The notes under the pieces: generated by a model | Told to the model about the DNA's origin: nothing | Seen by the model: the letters and a program-made list of their open reading frames with translations, nothing else | Databases searched by the model: none | Shown here: positions 32,522 to 41,832 of the stretch, in pieces | How positions within the stretch are numbered: the stretch's first letter is position 1 | Layout: each line of letters begins with the position of its first letter | NCBI GenBank assembly: GCA_947495165.1 | Contig: CANLXM010000001.1 | Location: forward strand, 806,001-870,000 | DNA from: an uncultured Cellulomonadaceae bacterium | GTDB taxonomy: Bacteria > Actinomycetota > Actinomycetes > Actinomycetales > Cellulomonadaceae | DNA length: 64,000 nt | Reading direction: 5' to 3' | Translations under genes and position numbers: made by a program

Positions 32522-34981
32522 ATGACATCGCTCTTCGACTCCCTGTCCCTGCCGGGCTTCGGCGACCTCGAGACCGCGCGCCTGCCCCGCGTCGCTCCCC
32601 GTTTCGCCGAGGAGGACGACGCCGCCGTGGCCGGCGTCGCGGCGGACGCGCTCGTCGAGGGGCTCAACCCCGAGCAGCGCGAGGCCGTGCTGCACGGTGG
32701 TTCGCCCCTGCTCATCGTCGCCGGGGCGGGCTCGGGCAAGACGCGCGTGCTCACGCACCGCATCGCCCACCTGCTCGCGACCGGGCGCGCCTACCCCAGC
32801 CAGGTGCTGGCCATCACGTTCACCAACAAGGCCGCGGCGGAGATGCGCGAGCGCGTCGTCGCGCTCGTCGGCCCGCAGGCCGAGCGGATGTGGATCTCCA
32901 CGTTCCACTCCGCGTGCGTGCGGATCCTGCGGCGCGAGGCCGAGCACCTGGGGCTGCGGTCCAGCTTCTCGATCTACGACGCCGCGGACTCGCAGCGGCT
33001 GATGACCCTCGTGTCCCGCGAGCTCGACCTCGACCCGAAGAAGTTCCCGCCCAAGGTGCTGCTCAACAAGGTCTCCGACCTCAAGAACGAGCTCGTCACC
33101 CCCGAGGCCTTCGCGGCGCAGAACAGCGCCGACGACGGGTCGTTCGACGCGGTGCTCGCGAGCGCCTACTCGCGCTACCAGGCTCGCCTGCAGGCAGCGC
33201 ACGCGCTCGACTTCGACGACATCATCATGGCCACCGTGCACCTGCTGCAGCAGTTCAAGGGCGTCGCGGAGCACTACCGGCGTCGGTTCCGGCACATCAT
33301 GGTCGACGAGTACCAGGACACCAACCACGCGCAGTACGTGCTGGTCCGCGAGCTCACCGGCGACGGCAGCGGCGCGCTGCCGCCCGCGGAGCTCACGGTC
33401 GTCGGTGACTCCGACCAGTCGATCTACGCCTTCCGCGGGGCCACCATCCGCAACATCCTCGAGTTCGAGGCCGACTACCCGCAGGCCCGCACCATCCTGC
33501 TGGAGCAGAACTACCGCTCCACCCAGACGATCCTCTCGGCCGCGAACGCGGTGATCGCCCGCAACCCCGAGCGGCGGCCCAAGCGGCTGTGGACCGACTC
33601 GGGCGACGGCGCGCAGATCGTCGGGTACGTCGCGGACAACGAGCACGCCGAGGCCCGGTTCGTCGCCGAGGAGATCGACCGCCTGCACGACTCCGACGGC
33701 GTCCGGCCCGGGGACGTCGCGGTGTTCTACCGCACCAACGCGCAGTCCCGTGCGCTCGAGGAGGTCCTCATCCGCGTCGGGCTGCCCTACAAGGTGGTCG
33801 GCGGCACGCGCTTCTACGAGCGCCGGGAGATCAAGGACGCGATCGCCTACCTGCGCGCCGTCGCCAACCCGGACGACGACGTCAACCTGCGCCGGATCCT
33901 CAACGTCCCCAAGCGCGGGCTGGGCGACCGGGCCGAGGCCGCCGTGGCCGGGCTCGCGGCACGTGAGCGCGTGTCGTTCGGTGCCGCGCTCGACCGCGTC
34001 GACGAGATCGCGGGCCTCACCGCTCGCTCGCTCAACCCGCTGCGCACGTTCGCCGCGCTGATGACGGACCTGCGGGCGCTCGCGGACTCCGGCGCCCGCC
34101 CGGCCGAGGTGCTCGCCGCCGTGCTCGACCGCACCGGCTATCTCGCCGAGCTGCGCGCGAGCGAGGACCCGCAGGACGCCTCCCGGGTCGAGAATCTCGC
34201 CGAGCTCCACGCGGTCGCGTCCGAGTTCACGCAGGCGGACCCGGAGGGCGACCTCGCCGACTTCCTCGAGCGGGTCTCGTTGGTCGCGGACTCGGACCAG
34301 ATCCCGAGCGCCGACGACGCCGCGGGCGACGCCGACGGCAAGCCCGTGGTGGACCAGGGCATGGTGACCCTGATGACCCTGCACACCGCCAAGGGTCTCG
34401 AGTTCCCCGTCGTGTTCCTCACGGGCCTCGAGGACGGCACGTTCCCCCACATGCGCTCGCTGCACGACGAGGCCGAGCTCGCCGAGGAGCGGAGGCTCGC
34501 GTACGTCGGCATCACCCGCGCGCGCGAGCGGCTGTACCTGTCGCGCTCGGCGGTCCGGTCCGCGTGGGGGATGGCCAACGAGTTCCCGGCCAGCCGGTTC
34601 CTCGACGAGATCCCGGAGAACCTGCTCGACTGGCGCCGGCGTGAGTCGTCCATGGCGACCCTGCGCGCCGGCGGCAGCGGGTACGGCGGCGGCTGGGGCA
34701 ACCGCCGCAACGACGACGAGGGCACGGCGATCGGCAGCCGGTCCGGTCCGGTCACGCGCTCGAAGGTCCCGCCGTCGCCGTCGTTCGGCTCCGGGGCCGC
34801 GAAGGCCGACGAAGACATCCCGTCGCTGCAGGTCGGGGACCGCGTGACGCACGACACCTACGGGCTCGGCACGGTCGTCGTCGTCGAGGGCGCGGGGCGC
34901 AACGCGGTCGCGAAGATCGACTTCGGTGCCGACGGGGTCAAGCGGCTGCTGCTGCGCTACTCGCCGGTCGAGAAGCTCTGA
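32522..34981 (+). CDS. pcrA: ATP-dependent DNA helicase PcrA/UvrD (superfamily 1)
   Basis: An 819-residue 3'-5' helicase for repair and replication-fork maintenance. Motif [10 protein letters not shown] (Lys73), motif Ia FTNKAAAEM, motif [10 protein letters not shown], motif [16 protein letters not shown], motif IV EQNYRST, motif V HTAKGLEF and motif [15 protein letters not shown] are all intact. A Gly-rich linker (about residues 715-780) leads to a C-terminal Tudor-like segment ([16 protein letters not shown]), which in PcrA binds RNA polymerase. The N-terminal 45 residues before the Q-motif are longer than in E. coli UvrD. It precedes sucC, as uvrD does in mycobacteria. Confidence 0.95.
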   Translation: MTSLFDSLSLPGFGDLETARLPRVAPRFAEEDDAAVAGVAADALVEGLNPEQREAVLHGGSPLLIVAGAGSGKTRVLTHRIAHLLATGRAYPSQVLAITFTNKAAAEMRERVVALVGPQAERMWISTFHSACVRILRREAEHLGLRSSFSIYDAADSQRLMTLVSRELDLDPKKFPPKVLLNKVSDLKNELVTPEAFAAQNSADDGSFDAVLASAYSRYQARLQAAHALDFDDIIMATVHLLQQFKGVAEHYRRRFRHIMVDEYQDTNHAQYVLVRELTGDGSGALPPAELTVVGDSDQSIYAFRGATIRNILEFEADYPQARTILLEQNYRSTQTILSAANAVIARNPERRPKRLWTDSGDGAQIVGYVADNEHAEARFVAEEIDRLHDSDGVRPGDVAVFYRTNAQSRALEEVLIRVGLPYKVVGGTRFYERREIKDAIAYLRAVANPDDDVNLRRILNVPKRGLGDRAEAAVAGLAARERVSFGAALDRVDEIAGLTARSLNPLRTFAALMTDLRALADSGARPAEVLAAVLDRTGYLAELRASEDPQDASRVENLAELHAVASEFTQADPEGDLADFLERVSLVADSDQIPSADDAAGDADGKPVVDQGMVTLMTLHTAKGLEFPVVFLTGLEDGTFPHMRSLHDEAELAEERRLAYVGITRARERLYLSRSAVRSAWGMANEFPASRFLDEIPENLLDWRRRESSMATLRAGGSGYGGGWGNRRNDDEGTAIGSRSGPVTRSKVPPSPSFGSGAAKADEDIPSLQVGDRVTHDTYGLGTVVVVEGAGRNAVAKIDFGADGVKRLLLRYSPVEKL

Positions 34982-35019
34982 TCGCCTCGGCTCTGGTCTC
35001 ACGATCCGCAGAACCGGAC

Positions 35020-35025
35020 TACCCT
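35020..35025 (+). promoter_or_regulatory. -10 box TACCCT of the sucCD operon
   Basis: TACCCT is followed by a predicted start near 35032, giving a leader of about 54 bases that contains the palindrome at 35034-35051. Confidence 0.5.
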
Positions 35026-35033
35026 AAAGAAGG

Positions 35034-35051
35034 TGTCTCGACGTCGAGACA
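35034..35051. promoter_or_regulatory. Perfect 18-bp palindrome, probable operator of sucCD
   Basis: TGTCTCGACGTCGAGACA is a perfect inverted repeat just downstream of the predicted transcription start. A closely related palindrome occurs at the icd promoter (49674-49687); both fit TRTCTYGACGTCRAGA. A bound repressor here would block early elongation or initiation. Confidence 0.7.
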
Positions 35052-35085
35052 GTTTTGCAGCCGGCCGATGGAAGGACACAGCAGG

Positions 35086-36264
35086 GTGGACCTGTTCGAA
35101 TACCAGGCGCGCGACATCTTCGAGAAGCACGGCGTCCCCGTGCTGGGCGGCGTCATCGCGACGACCCCCGAGGAGGCTCGCAAGGGCGCCGAGGAACTGA
35201 TCGGACGGGGCAACTCTCCCGTCGTCGTCGTCAAGGCCCAGGTCAAGACCGGAGGCCGCGGCAAGGCGGGCGGCGTCAAGCTCGCCAAGTCCGCCGACGA
35301 GGCCGCCGAGCGCGCCGAGGAGATCCTCGGCCTCGACATCAAGGGCCACGTCGTTCGTACCGTCATGATCGCCGAGGGCGCCAAGATCGCGCAGGAGTTC
35401 TACTTCTCCGTGCTCCTGGACCGCGCCAACCGCACCTACCTGGCCATGTGCTCGGTCGAGGGCGGCGTGGAGATCGAGCAGCTCGCCGTCGAGCGCCCCG
35501 AGGCCCTCGCCAAGGTGCCCGTCGACCCGCGCGTCGGCATCGACCAGGCCAAGGCCGCGGAGATCGTGGCTGCGGCCGGCTTCGACGCCGAGATCGCCCC
35601 GAAGATCGCCGACGTCATCCGCAAGCTGTGGGACGTCTACGCGGGCGAGGACGCGACGCTCGTCGAGGTCAACCCGCTCGTGCTCACCGAGGACGGCGAG
35701 ATCATCGCCCTCGACGGCAAGGTCACGCTCGACGAGAACGCCGAGTTCCGCCACGCGGACCACGGGATGCTCGAGGACGCGGCCGCGACGGACCCGCTCG
35801 AGGCCAAGGCCAAGGAGTCGGGCCTCAACTACGTCAAGCTCGACGGCGAGGTCGGCATAATCGGCAACGGCGCGGGACTCGTCATGAGCACCCTCGACGT
35901 CGTCGCGTACGCGGGGGAGAAGCACGGTGGCGTGCGCCCCGCGAACTTCCTCGACATCGGCGGCGGCGCGTCCGCCGAGGTCATGGCCAACGGACTCGAC
36001 GTGATCCTCGGCGACGAGCAGGTCAAGAGCGTGTTCGTGAACGTGTTCGGCGGCATCACCGCCTGCGACGCGGTGGCCAACGGCATCGTCAAGGCCCTCG
36101 AGATCCTCGGTGACGCGGCGACCAAGCCGCTCGTCGTGCGTCTCGACGGCAACAACGTCGAGGAGGGCCGCCGCATCCTCACGCAGGCTGCCCACCCGCT
36201 CGTCACTCTCGCGGACACCATGGACGGCGCGGCCGACAAGGCCGCCGAGCTGGCCAACGCCTGA
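35086..36264 (+). CDS. sucC: Succinyl-CoA synthetase beta subunit (ADP-forming)
   Basis: A 392-residue ATP-grasp subunit that, with SucD, makes ATP/GTP from succinyl-CoA in the TCA cycle. It starts [19 protein letters not shown]; the family begins at this point, so I prefer GTG 35086 (GAAGGA upstream) to the ATG at 35068. ATP-grasp motifs include [20 protein letters not shown] and the metal-binding [12 protein letters not shown]. The C-terminal [17 protein letters not shown] and [16 protein letters not shown] segments close the subunit interface. sucD follows after 34 bases. Confidence 0.95.
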   Translation: MDLFEYQARDIFEKHGVPVLGGVIATTPEEARKGAEELIGRGNSPVVVVKAQVKTGGRGKAGGVKLAKSADEAAERAEEILGLDIKGHVVRTVMIAEGAKIAQEFYFSVLLDRANRTYLAMCSVEGGVEIEQLAVERPEALAKVPVDPRVGIDQAKAAEIVAAAGFDAEIAPKIADVIRKLWDVYAGEDATLVEVNPLVLTEDGEIIALDGKVTLDENAEFRHADHGMLEDAAATDPLEAKAKESGLNYVKLDGEVGIIGNGAGLVMSTLDVVAYAGEKHGGVRPANFLDIGGGASAEVMANGLDVILGDEQVKSVFVNVFGGITACDAVANGIVKALEILGDAATKPLVVRLDGNNVEEGRRILTQAAHPLVTLADTMDGAADKAAELANA

Positions 36265-36298
36265 GCCGGCCCGGACAAGAAAAGAGAAGCAGCGAAAC

Positions 36299-37189
36299 AT
36301 GGCCATCTTCATCACTGAGGCCTCCAAGGTCATCGTCCAGGGCATGACGGGCTCGGAGGGGCAGAAGCACACCACGCGCATGCTCGCCTCGGGCACGAAC
36401 ATCGTCGGCGGCGTCAACCCGCGCAAGGCGGGCACCTCGGTGTCCTTCCCGCAGGGCGACGCTCACGTCGAGGTGCCCGTGTTCGGGTCCGTCGCCGACG
36501 CCGTCGCCCAGACCGGCGCCGACGTGTCGGTCATCTTCGTGCCGCCGGCCTTCACCAAGGCCGCCGTCATCGAGGCGATCGACGCCCAGGTGCCGCTCGT
36601 CGTCATCATCACCGAGGGCGTTCCCGTCGCGGACACGGCCGAGTTCTTCGCGTACGCGCAGGCCAAGGGCGTACGCCTGATCGGCCCGAACTGCCCCGGC
36701 CTGATCAGCCCCGGGCTGTCCAACGTCGGCATCATCCCGGCGAACATCAGCGGCGCCGGGAAGATCGGCCTCGTGTCGAAGTCCGGCACGCTGACCTACC
36801 AGATGATGTACGAGCTGCGGGACTTCGGGTTCTCGACCGCGATCGGCATCGGCGGCGACCCGATCATCGGGACCACCCACATCGACGCCCTCGAGGCGTT
36901 CGAGGCGGACCCCGAGACCGCGGCCATCGTCATGATCGGGGAGATCGGCGGCGACGCCGAGGAGCGTGCCGCGGCCTACATCGCCGAGCACGTCACCAAG
37001 CCGGTCGTCGGCTACGTCGCGGGCTTCACCGCCCCCGAGGGCAAGACGATGGGCCACGCCGGCGCGATCGTCTCCGGCTCGTCGGGCACCGCCCAGGCGA
37101 AGAAGGAGGCCCTCGAGGCCGCCGGCGTCAAGGTCGGCAAGACGCCGTCCGAGACCGCCGCGCTCATGCGGGAGATCCTCTCCGCCTGA
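36299..37189 (+). CDS. sucD: Succinyl-CoA synthetase alpha subunit
   Basis: A 296-residue subunit that carries the phosphorylated histidine and binds CoA. The CoA-binding Rossmann region is [19 protein letters not shown]; the active-site His253 lies in [26 protein letters not shown] and the [16 protein letters not shown] segment are conserved. Length is standard. A long hairpin follows, so sucCD probably forms a two-gene transcript. Confidence 0.96.
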   Translation: MAIFITEASKVIVQGMTGSEGQKHTTRMLASGTNIVGGVNPRKAGTSVSFPQGDAHVEVPVFGSVADAVAQTGADVSVIFVPPAFTKAAVIEAIDAQVPLVVIITEGVPVADTAEFFAYAQAKGVRLIGPNCPGLISPGLSNVGIIPANISGAGKIGLVSKSGTLTYQMMYELRDFGFSTAIGIGGDPIIGTTHIDALEAFEADPETAAIVMIGEIGGDAEERAAAYIAEHVTKPVVGYVAGFTAPEGKTMGHAGAIVSGSSGTAQAKKEALEAAGVKVGKTPSETAALMREILSA

Positions 37190-37202
37190 GTGCTCCGCAC
37201 GC

Positions 37203-37247
37203 ACGACGACGCCCGCTCGGTCCACGTGACCGGGCGGGCGTCGTCGT
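37203..37247 (+). terminator. Terminator after sucCD
   Basis: ACGACGACGCCCGC (37203-37216) pairs perfectly with GCGGGCGTCGTCGT (37234-37247). The loop itself can pair further (CGGTC with GACCG-type arms). It begins 13 bases after the sucD stop. Confidence 0.78.
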
Positions 37248-37297
37248 CGCTGTGCGAGCCTGCGGCGCGGAGTGCCGCGAGGTGCGAGGATCGCGGC

Positions 37298-37783
37298 ATG
37301 ACCAGCGATCGCGCGGCGCGGCGCCACTCCGACTCGCCCGAGTCCGACCTCCGGGTCGCCGTCGTCGGACGGGCGCTGTTCCTCGGGACCATGACGGGGA
37401 TCGCCTCCGGGGCGATCGGAGGTTCCGCAGCCGAGCTCGGGGCGGGCGAGCTCTACGGGGCGGGCGTCTTCGCGGGGATCGTCGGTGCCGTCGTCGGGTT
37501 CGTCGCCGGGTCGCTCCTGGCGCCGGTGATGCTGCGTCTGGCCCGGCGCCGCCCGCACGCGGCTGAGCGCCCCGCCGCCGCCGCGCTGGGCGTGCTCGTC
37601 GCGGGCGGGATGTGGTTCGGCGTCTCGAGCGGGCCATGGGTGCTGCACGCTGGCACGATCGTCTCCATGGCAGTGGCCGGCGCGATGTCGTGGTGGGCGC
37701 TGCCGTGGGTGCTGCGCCCCGTCCGCGGGGACCACCGCGCCATGCCCGGCACGGAGCCCTACACCGAGTCGCTGTCCCCGTAG
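37298..37783 (+). CDS. Membrane protein of unknown function, paralogue of the next gene
   Basis: A 161-residue protein with a charged N-terminus (about 20 residues) and four hydrophobic segments. A GSLLAPVMLRLARRRPHAAERPAA stretch divides it into two helical hairpins. The next gene encodes a protein with the same layout and matching landmarks (GGLLAPVLVRLA, then ERPAS, then a final PLRG), so the two look like a tandem duplication. GAGGAT sits six bases before the ATG, at the spacing of the leaderless promoters here. The place between sucD and perM is where mycobacteria also carry small membrane-protein genes. Confidence 0.68.
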   Translation: MTSDRAARRHSDSPESDLRVAVVGRALFLGTMTGIASGAIGGSAAELGAGELYGAGVFAGIVGAVVGFVAGSLLAPVMLRLARRRPHAAERPAAAALGVLVAGGMWFGVSSGPWVLHAGTIVSMAVAGAMSWWALPWVLRPVRGDHRAMPGTEPYTESLSP

Positions 37784-37830
37784 GTCGAGTGGTCTGGCGC
37801 GCCGCAGTCCTCACCTGGCACGATCACCGC

Positions 37831-38262
37831 ATGAGCAGCAGGGGGAGTGCGGGCGCAGCCGCCGTCGTGCGCAGATGTCTGGTCCTCGGGGCCGCGGGCG
37901 GCTTCGTCTGCGGGTTCGCCGGTGTCGTGGTGTGGGCCGCGGCCGGCCAGTCGTCGAGCTCGGGGTTGGCGGGCGGGCTGGCAGGGCTCGTCGTCGGTCT
38001 GATCCTCGGCGGGCTGCTCGCACCGGTGCTCGTGCGCCTCGCGCCCTTGCCCGCGGGCCCGGTCGAGCGCCCCGCTTCGGCGATCGTCGCGGCCGTCGCG
38101 GCGGCGGTGCTGTGGGCGCTCGTCTTCCGCAGCGGGATCGACGGCCCCGTGATGCTGGGGACGGCGGTCTCGGTGGCGCTCGCCGCGGCGGGCGCGTGGC
38201 TCTCGCTGGGCTGGTGCGCGCAGCCGCTGCGCGGGCAGGCCGGAGAAGCACCCGCGGCCTAG
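37831..38262 (+). CDS. Membrane protein of unknown function, paralogue of the previous gene
   Basis: A 143-residue protein with four hydrophobic segments and the central GGLLAPVLVRLAPLPAGPVERPAS landmark shared with the gene before it. It lacks the longer charged N-terminus of its paralogue. CACGAT sits six bases before the ATG. Its TAG stop forms the first bases of the cydD promoter box. No functional residues are recognisable. Confidence 0.68.
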   Translation: MSSRGSAGAAAVVRRCLVLGAAGGFVCGFAGVVVWAAAGQSSSSGLAGGLAGLVVGLILGGLLAPVLVRLAPLPAGPVERPASAIVAAVAAAVLWALVFRSGIDGPVMLGTAVSVALAAAGAWLSLGWCAQPLRGQAGEAPAA

Positions 38263-38265
38263 GAT
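38260..38265 (+). promoter_or_regulatory. -10 box TAGGAT, predicted leaderless promoter of cydDC
   Basis: TAGGAT is six bases before the cydD ATG at 38272. Its TAG is the stop codon of the upstream gene. Confidence 0.55.
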
Positions 38266-38271
38266 GGCTCC

Positions 38272-39993
38272 ATGCCCTCGCACCCCGGATCCGTGCCTGC
38301 CGGGGGGCCGCAGCTACCGGTCCTGACCCGCGACCTCTGGCCGCCCGTCCTGGTCGCCTGGCTCGCCACGATCGCCCTCGCGACCGTCTACCTCGTGCTC
38401 GGGCGTGCGCTCGACGCGATCCGTGGGGGCCGCGACCTGGCTGTCGACGAGATGGCGCTCGCGGCGGCCGCTGCCATCGTCGCCGGCGTCGCGACCGCGT
38501 GGGTGGCCCGCGCGGCGGCGGGGCGTCAGACGGACGTCGAGCAGACGCTGCGCCACCGGGTGATGCGCGCGTTCCTCGCTGCCGGGCCGCCGGACGTCAC
38601 CCGGGTCGCGACGGGTCGGCTCGTCTCCACCGCCACGGACGCGACCGAGCGCGTCGGCGCCTACCGGGGCGCGTTCCTCGGCCCCGCCGTCGCGTCGGTG
38701 ACCGTCCCCGTCGTCGTGCTCGTGGTCGTCGCCGTCGCGATCGACCCGCTGACCGCCCTGGTGCTCGCCGTCGTCGTTCCGGTCGCGCCCGCGATCATCA
38801 TCGGCTTCCAACGACTGTTCCGGGCGTCGTCGGCCGCGTACCGCGTGAGCTCCCGCCGTCTCGCGGGCGCGTTCCTCGACGCGATCCAAGGGCTGACGAC
38901 GCTGCGGCTCCTGGGGGCGGGGGAGCGACGCGCGCGCGAGCTTGCGGCCGCCTCCGAGCGGGTGCGCCAGGCCGTGATGCGGCTGCTGCGCGGCAACCAG
39001 GTGGTCATCCTGGTCGCGGACGCCGCGTTCTGGCTCGGCTTCGTGGCGCTCACCGGGTGGCTCGCGATGACGCGCGTCGACGCGGGTGCGATCACGCCGG
39101 GCCAGGGCGTCGCGCTCGTCCTGCTCGCCACGCTCCTGCTCGAGCCGCTCGACCGGATCGGGCAGTTCTTCTACGTCGGGCTCGCCGGGCGCGCCTCGGA
39201 GCGCGAGGCGGAGAAGCTCGCCGCTCAGCGCCCGCTGGTCCGTGAGCCGGCGGCGAGCACCACGCCGCCGCAGCGCGCCCTGGCGGGTATCGCGATCGAC
39301 CTCGACGCGGTGAGCTTCGCGTACCCCGACGGCACCGTCGTGACGACGGACCTCGACCTGCACCTCGCGCCGGGGGAGCGGGTCGCCGTCGTCGGTCGCT
39401 CCGGTGCGGGCAAGTCCACCCTCGCCGACCTCCTGCAGGCGACCTGGCTCCCGCAGTCGGGGACGGTGCGCCTCGGGGGCGTGGCGACGTCGGCCATGTC
39501 GTTCGCCCAGACGCGCACCCTGGTCGCGGTCGTCCAGCAGCGGACCACGTTGTTCACGGGGACGATCGCGGAGAACTTGCGGCTCGCGGCGCCCGACGCG
39601 TCGGACGACGAGCTCTGGGACGCCCTCGAGGTCGCCGCGCTCGCCGACGATGTCCGGGCCCTCGGCTCCGCCCTGGCCACCGAGGTCGGCGAGCGGGGCC
39701 TGTCGCTCTCGGGCGGTCAGGCCCAGCGGCTCGCCCTTGCGCGCGCCGTGCTCCGGGACGCGCCGCTGCTGATCCTGGACGAGCCGACCGCGCAGGTGGA
39801 CCTGGGCTCCGAGCGCGCGATCGTCGCTGCGCTCGACCGGGTGAGCCGTGGCCGCACCGTCCTGACGATCACCCACCGCGCCTCGGCTGCCGCGGGCGCG
39901 GACCGGGTGCTCGAGCTGCGAGACGGTCGGCTCTGGGACGTCACCGACTCCGCAGGCGTCACGAGCAACGCGGCGACGGGAGTCGAGCGATGA
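38272..39993 (+). CDS. cydD: Thiol reductant ABC exporter subunit CydD
   Basis: A 573-residue half-transporter: membrane domain (about residues 15-320) and ATPase domain with Walker A GRSGAGKSTL, signature LSLSGGQAQRLALARA, Walker B LLILDEPTAQVD and H-loop THRAS. Order and overlap with the next gene match cydD-cydC pairs. CydDC exports cysteine or glutathione (or handles heme) and is needed for assembly of cytochrome bd oxidase. The cydAB genes it usually follows in actinobacteria are not in this window. All ATPase motifs are intact. Confidence 0.84.
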   Translation: MPSHPGSVPAGGPQLPVLTRDLWPPVLVAWLATIALATVYLVLGRALDAIRGGRDLAVDEMALAAAAAIVAGVATAWVARAAAGRQTDVEQTLRHRVMRAFLAAGPPDVTRVATGRLVSTATDATERVGAYRGAFLGPAVASVTVPVVVLVVVAVAIDPLTALVLAVVVPVAPAIIIGFQRLFRASSAAYRVSSRRLAGAFLDAIQGLTTLRLLGAGERRARELAAASERVRQAVMRLLRGNQVVILVADAAFWLGFVALTGWLAMTRVDAGAITPGQGVALVLLATLLLEPLDRIGQFFYVGLAGRASEREAEKLAAQRPLVREPAASTTPPQRALAGIAIDLDAVSFAYPDGTVVTTDLDLHLAPGERVAVVGRSGAGKSTLADLLQATWLPQSGTVRLGGVATSAMSFAQTRTLVAVVQQRTTLFTGTIAENLRLAAPDASDDELWDALEVAALADDVRALGSALATEVGERGLSLSGGQAQRLALARAVLRDAPLLILDEPTAQVDLGSERAIVAALDRVSRGRTVLTITHRASAAAGADRVLELRDGRLWDVTDSAGVTSNAATGVER

Positions 39994-41771
39994 CCACCAC
40001 CGCGACCCGCGCCGACGGTGCCCAGCGGCGCGCCGACGCCCGCAGGCTGCTCCGCCTCGCACGCCCGACCCTCCCGCCGCTCGCGGCCTCCTTCGTCTTC
40101 CGCGTGCTCACACAGCTGTGCGGCCTCGGTCTGCTCGGCGTCGCGGCCTGGGGCGTGGCCGGCGTCGTCAGCGGCGACCCCGACGCCCCGAGCCCGGGGC
40201 GCGTCGTCGCGCTGCTCGTCGCCCTCGCGGTCGGCAAGGGCGTCACGCGCTACCTCGAGCAGCTCACCGGGCACACGGTGGCATTCCGTGCGCTCGCGAT
40301 CCTGCGTGTGTTCTTCTTCCAGCGGCTCGAGCCTCAGGCTCCAGCCGCCGTGGACGGGCGCCGGACGGGCGACCTGCTCGCCCGCGTGACGCGTGACGTC
40401 GACCGGGTCGAGGTGTTCTTCGCCCACACGCTCGTGCCGGCGGTCACGGCGCTCGTCACGCCCGTGCTCGTGCTCGTCGGCGTCGCGGTGTGGGCGCACC
40501 CCGCCCTCGCGCTCGTCGCGGGCGTCGCCTGGGTGTGCGCGGGCCTGGTGGTGCCCCGCTGGCGGGCCGCGCGGTCGGCCGCGCTGGCCCGCGACCTGCG
40601 CCTCGGACGCGGCGACCTGGCCCAGCACGTGTCCGACACGGTGCAGGGAGCCCGGGAGATCCTCGCCTTCGACGCTGCCGACCGACGCCTGCGCGAGCTC
40701 GACGGTCTGGGCGAGGCCACGGGTTCTGCGCTGCGGGGGGCCGCAGCGGCTGCCGGCACGCGCAACGGCGCGAGCACCGCGCTCGTCCCGCTGACGCTGC
40801 TCACGCTGACGTGGGTCGGGGCCGGCCTCGTCGCCGACGGCGCCACCTCGTGGAGCGCTCTCGTCGTGACCCTCGCTGTCGTGCTCGGGGGCTTCCCCGC
40901 CGTCCTCGCCGTCGAGGGCTTGAGCAGCGACCTCGACCAGGCCTTCGCGTCCGCGCGGCGCGTGCTCGAGGTGACGGACGCACCCCCGGCGACCGCCGAC
41001 CCCGCCGAGCCTCGCCCGCTGCCGGGAGCGGGCCCGTACGACGTGACGTTCGCGGGCGTCACGTTCGCGTACCCCGGCACCACGACGCGGGCGCTCGAGG
41101 ACGTCGACCTCACGATCCCGGCCGGGGCGACGACGGCGCTCGTCGGCGCGTCGGGCGCAGGCAAGTCCACCGTCACCTCGCTGCTCCTGCGCGCGTGGGA
41201 CCCGGACGCCGGGACCGTGCACGTCGGCGGCACCGACGTGCGCGAGCTCGCGCTCGCGGACCTGCGTCGCTGCGTCGCGGTCGTGCCGCAGCGCCCCTAC
41301 CTGTTCAACGACACCCTCGAGGCGAACCTCCGCCTCGCCCGGCCCGACGCGACGCAGGACGAGCTCGACGACGCCTGCGCCCGCGCGCACCTGACCGACG
41401 TCGTCGCCGACCTGCCCGACGGCTACGCCACGCGGATCGGCGAGCAGGGTGCACGCCTGTCCGGGGGCCAGCGCCAGCGCGTCGCGATCGCCCGGGCGTT
41501 CCTGCAGGACGCGCCCGTGATCGTGCTCGACGAGGCGACGAGCCAGCTCGACGCCACGACGCAGGCACTCGTCCAGGCCGCCGTCACCGAGCTCGCGCGC
41601 GGGCGGACCGTCATCCAGGTCGCGCACCGCCTCGAGACGGTGCGCGACGTCGAGCAGATCGTCGTCCTCGACCAGGGGCGCGTCGTCGAGCGTGGGACCC
41701 ACGCCGAGCTCGTCGCCGCGGCTGGCGCCTACGCCCGCCTGCTGGAGCGCGAGCGCGACGTCGCACAGTGA
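39990..41771 (+). CDS. cydC: Thiol reductant ABC exporter subunit CydC
   Basis: A 593-residue half-transporter partner of CydD, starting at ATG overlapping the cydD stop (ATGA). Membrane domain first, then ATPase with Walker A GASGAGKSTV, signature RLSGGQRQRVAIARAF, Walker B VIVLDEATSQLD and H-loop AHRLE. Unlike the exporter pair at 16899-20446, both subunits here keep complete ATP sites. A general multidrug heterodimer is the alternative reading, but gene order and length favour CydC. Confidence 0.83.
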   Translation: MTTTATRADGAQRRADARRLLRLARPTLPPLAASFVFRVLTQLCGLGLLGVAAWGVAGVVSGDPDAPSPGRVVALLVALAVGKGVTRYLEQLTGHTVAFRALAILRVFFFQRLEPQAPAAVDGRRTGDLLARVTRDVDRVEVFFAHTLVPAVTALVTPVLVLVGVAVWAHPALALVAGVAWVCAGLVVPRWRAARSAALARDLRLGRGDLAQHVSDTVQGAREILAFDAADRRLRELDGLGEATGSALRGAAAAAGTRNGASTALVPLTLLTLTWVGAGLVADGATSWSALVVTLAVVLGGFPAVLAVEGLSSDLDQAFASARRVLEVTDAPPATADPAEPRPLPGAGPYDVTFAGVTFAYPGTTTRALEDVDLTIPAGATTALVGASGAGKSTVTSLLLRAWDPDAGTVHVGGTDVRELALADLRRCVAVVPQRPYLFNDTLEANLRLARPDATQDELDDACARAHLTDVVADLPDGYATRIGEQGARLSGGQRQRVAIARAFLQDAPVIVLDEATSQLDATTQALVQAAVTELARGRTVIQVAHRLETVRDVEQIVVLDQGRVVERGTHAELVAAAGAYARLLERERDVAQ

Positions 41772-41832
41772 CACCTCCCACGCGCGCGTGTCGGACTGCG
41801 TCAGCCACGGGGGCCCGGGTGACGATGGGAGG

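Noticed and set aside
35068..35085. ATG start for sucC at 35068
   Set aside because: SucC proteins begin at the DLFEYQ segment, and GAAGGA is correctly placed for the GTG at 35086.
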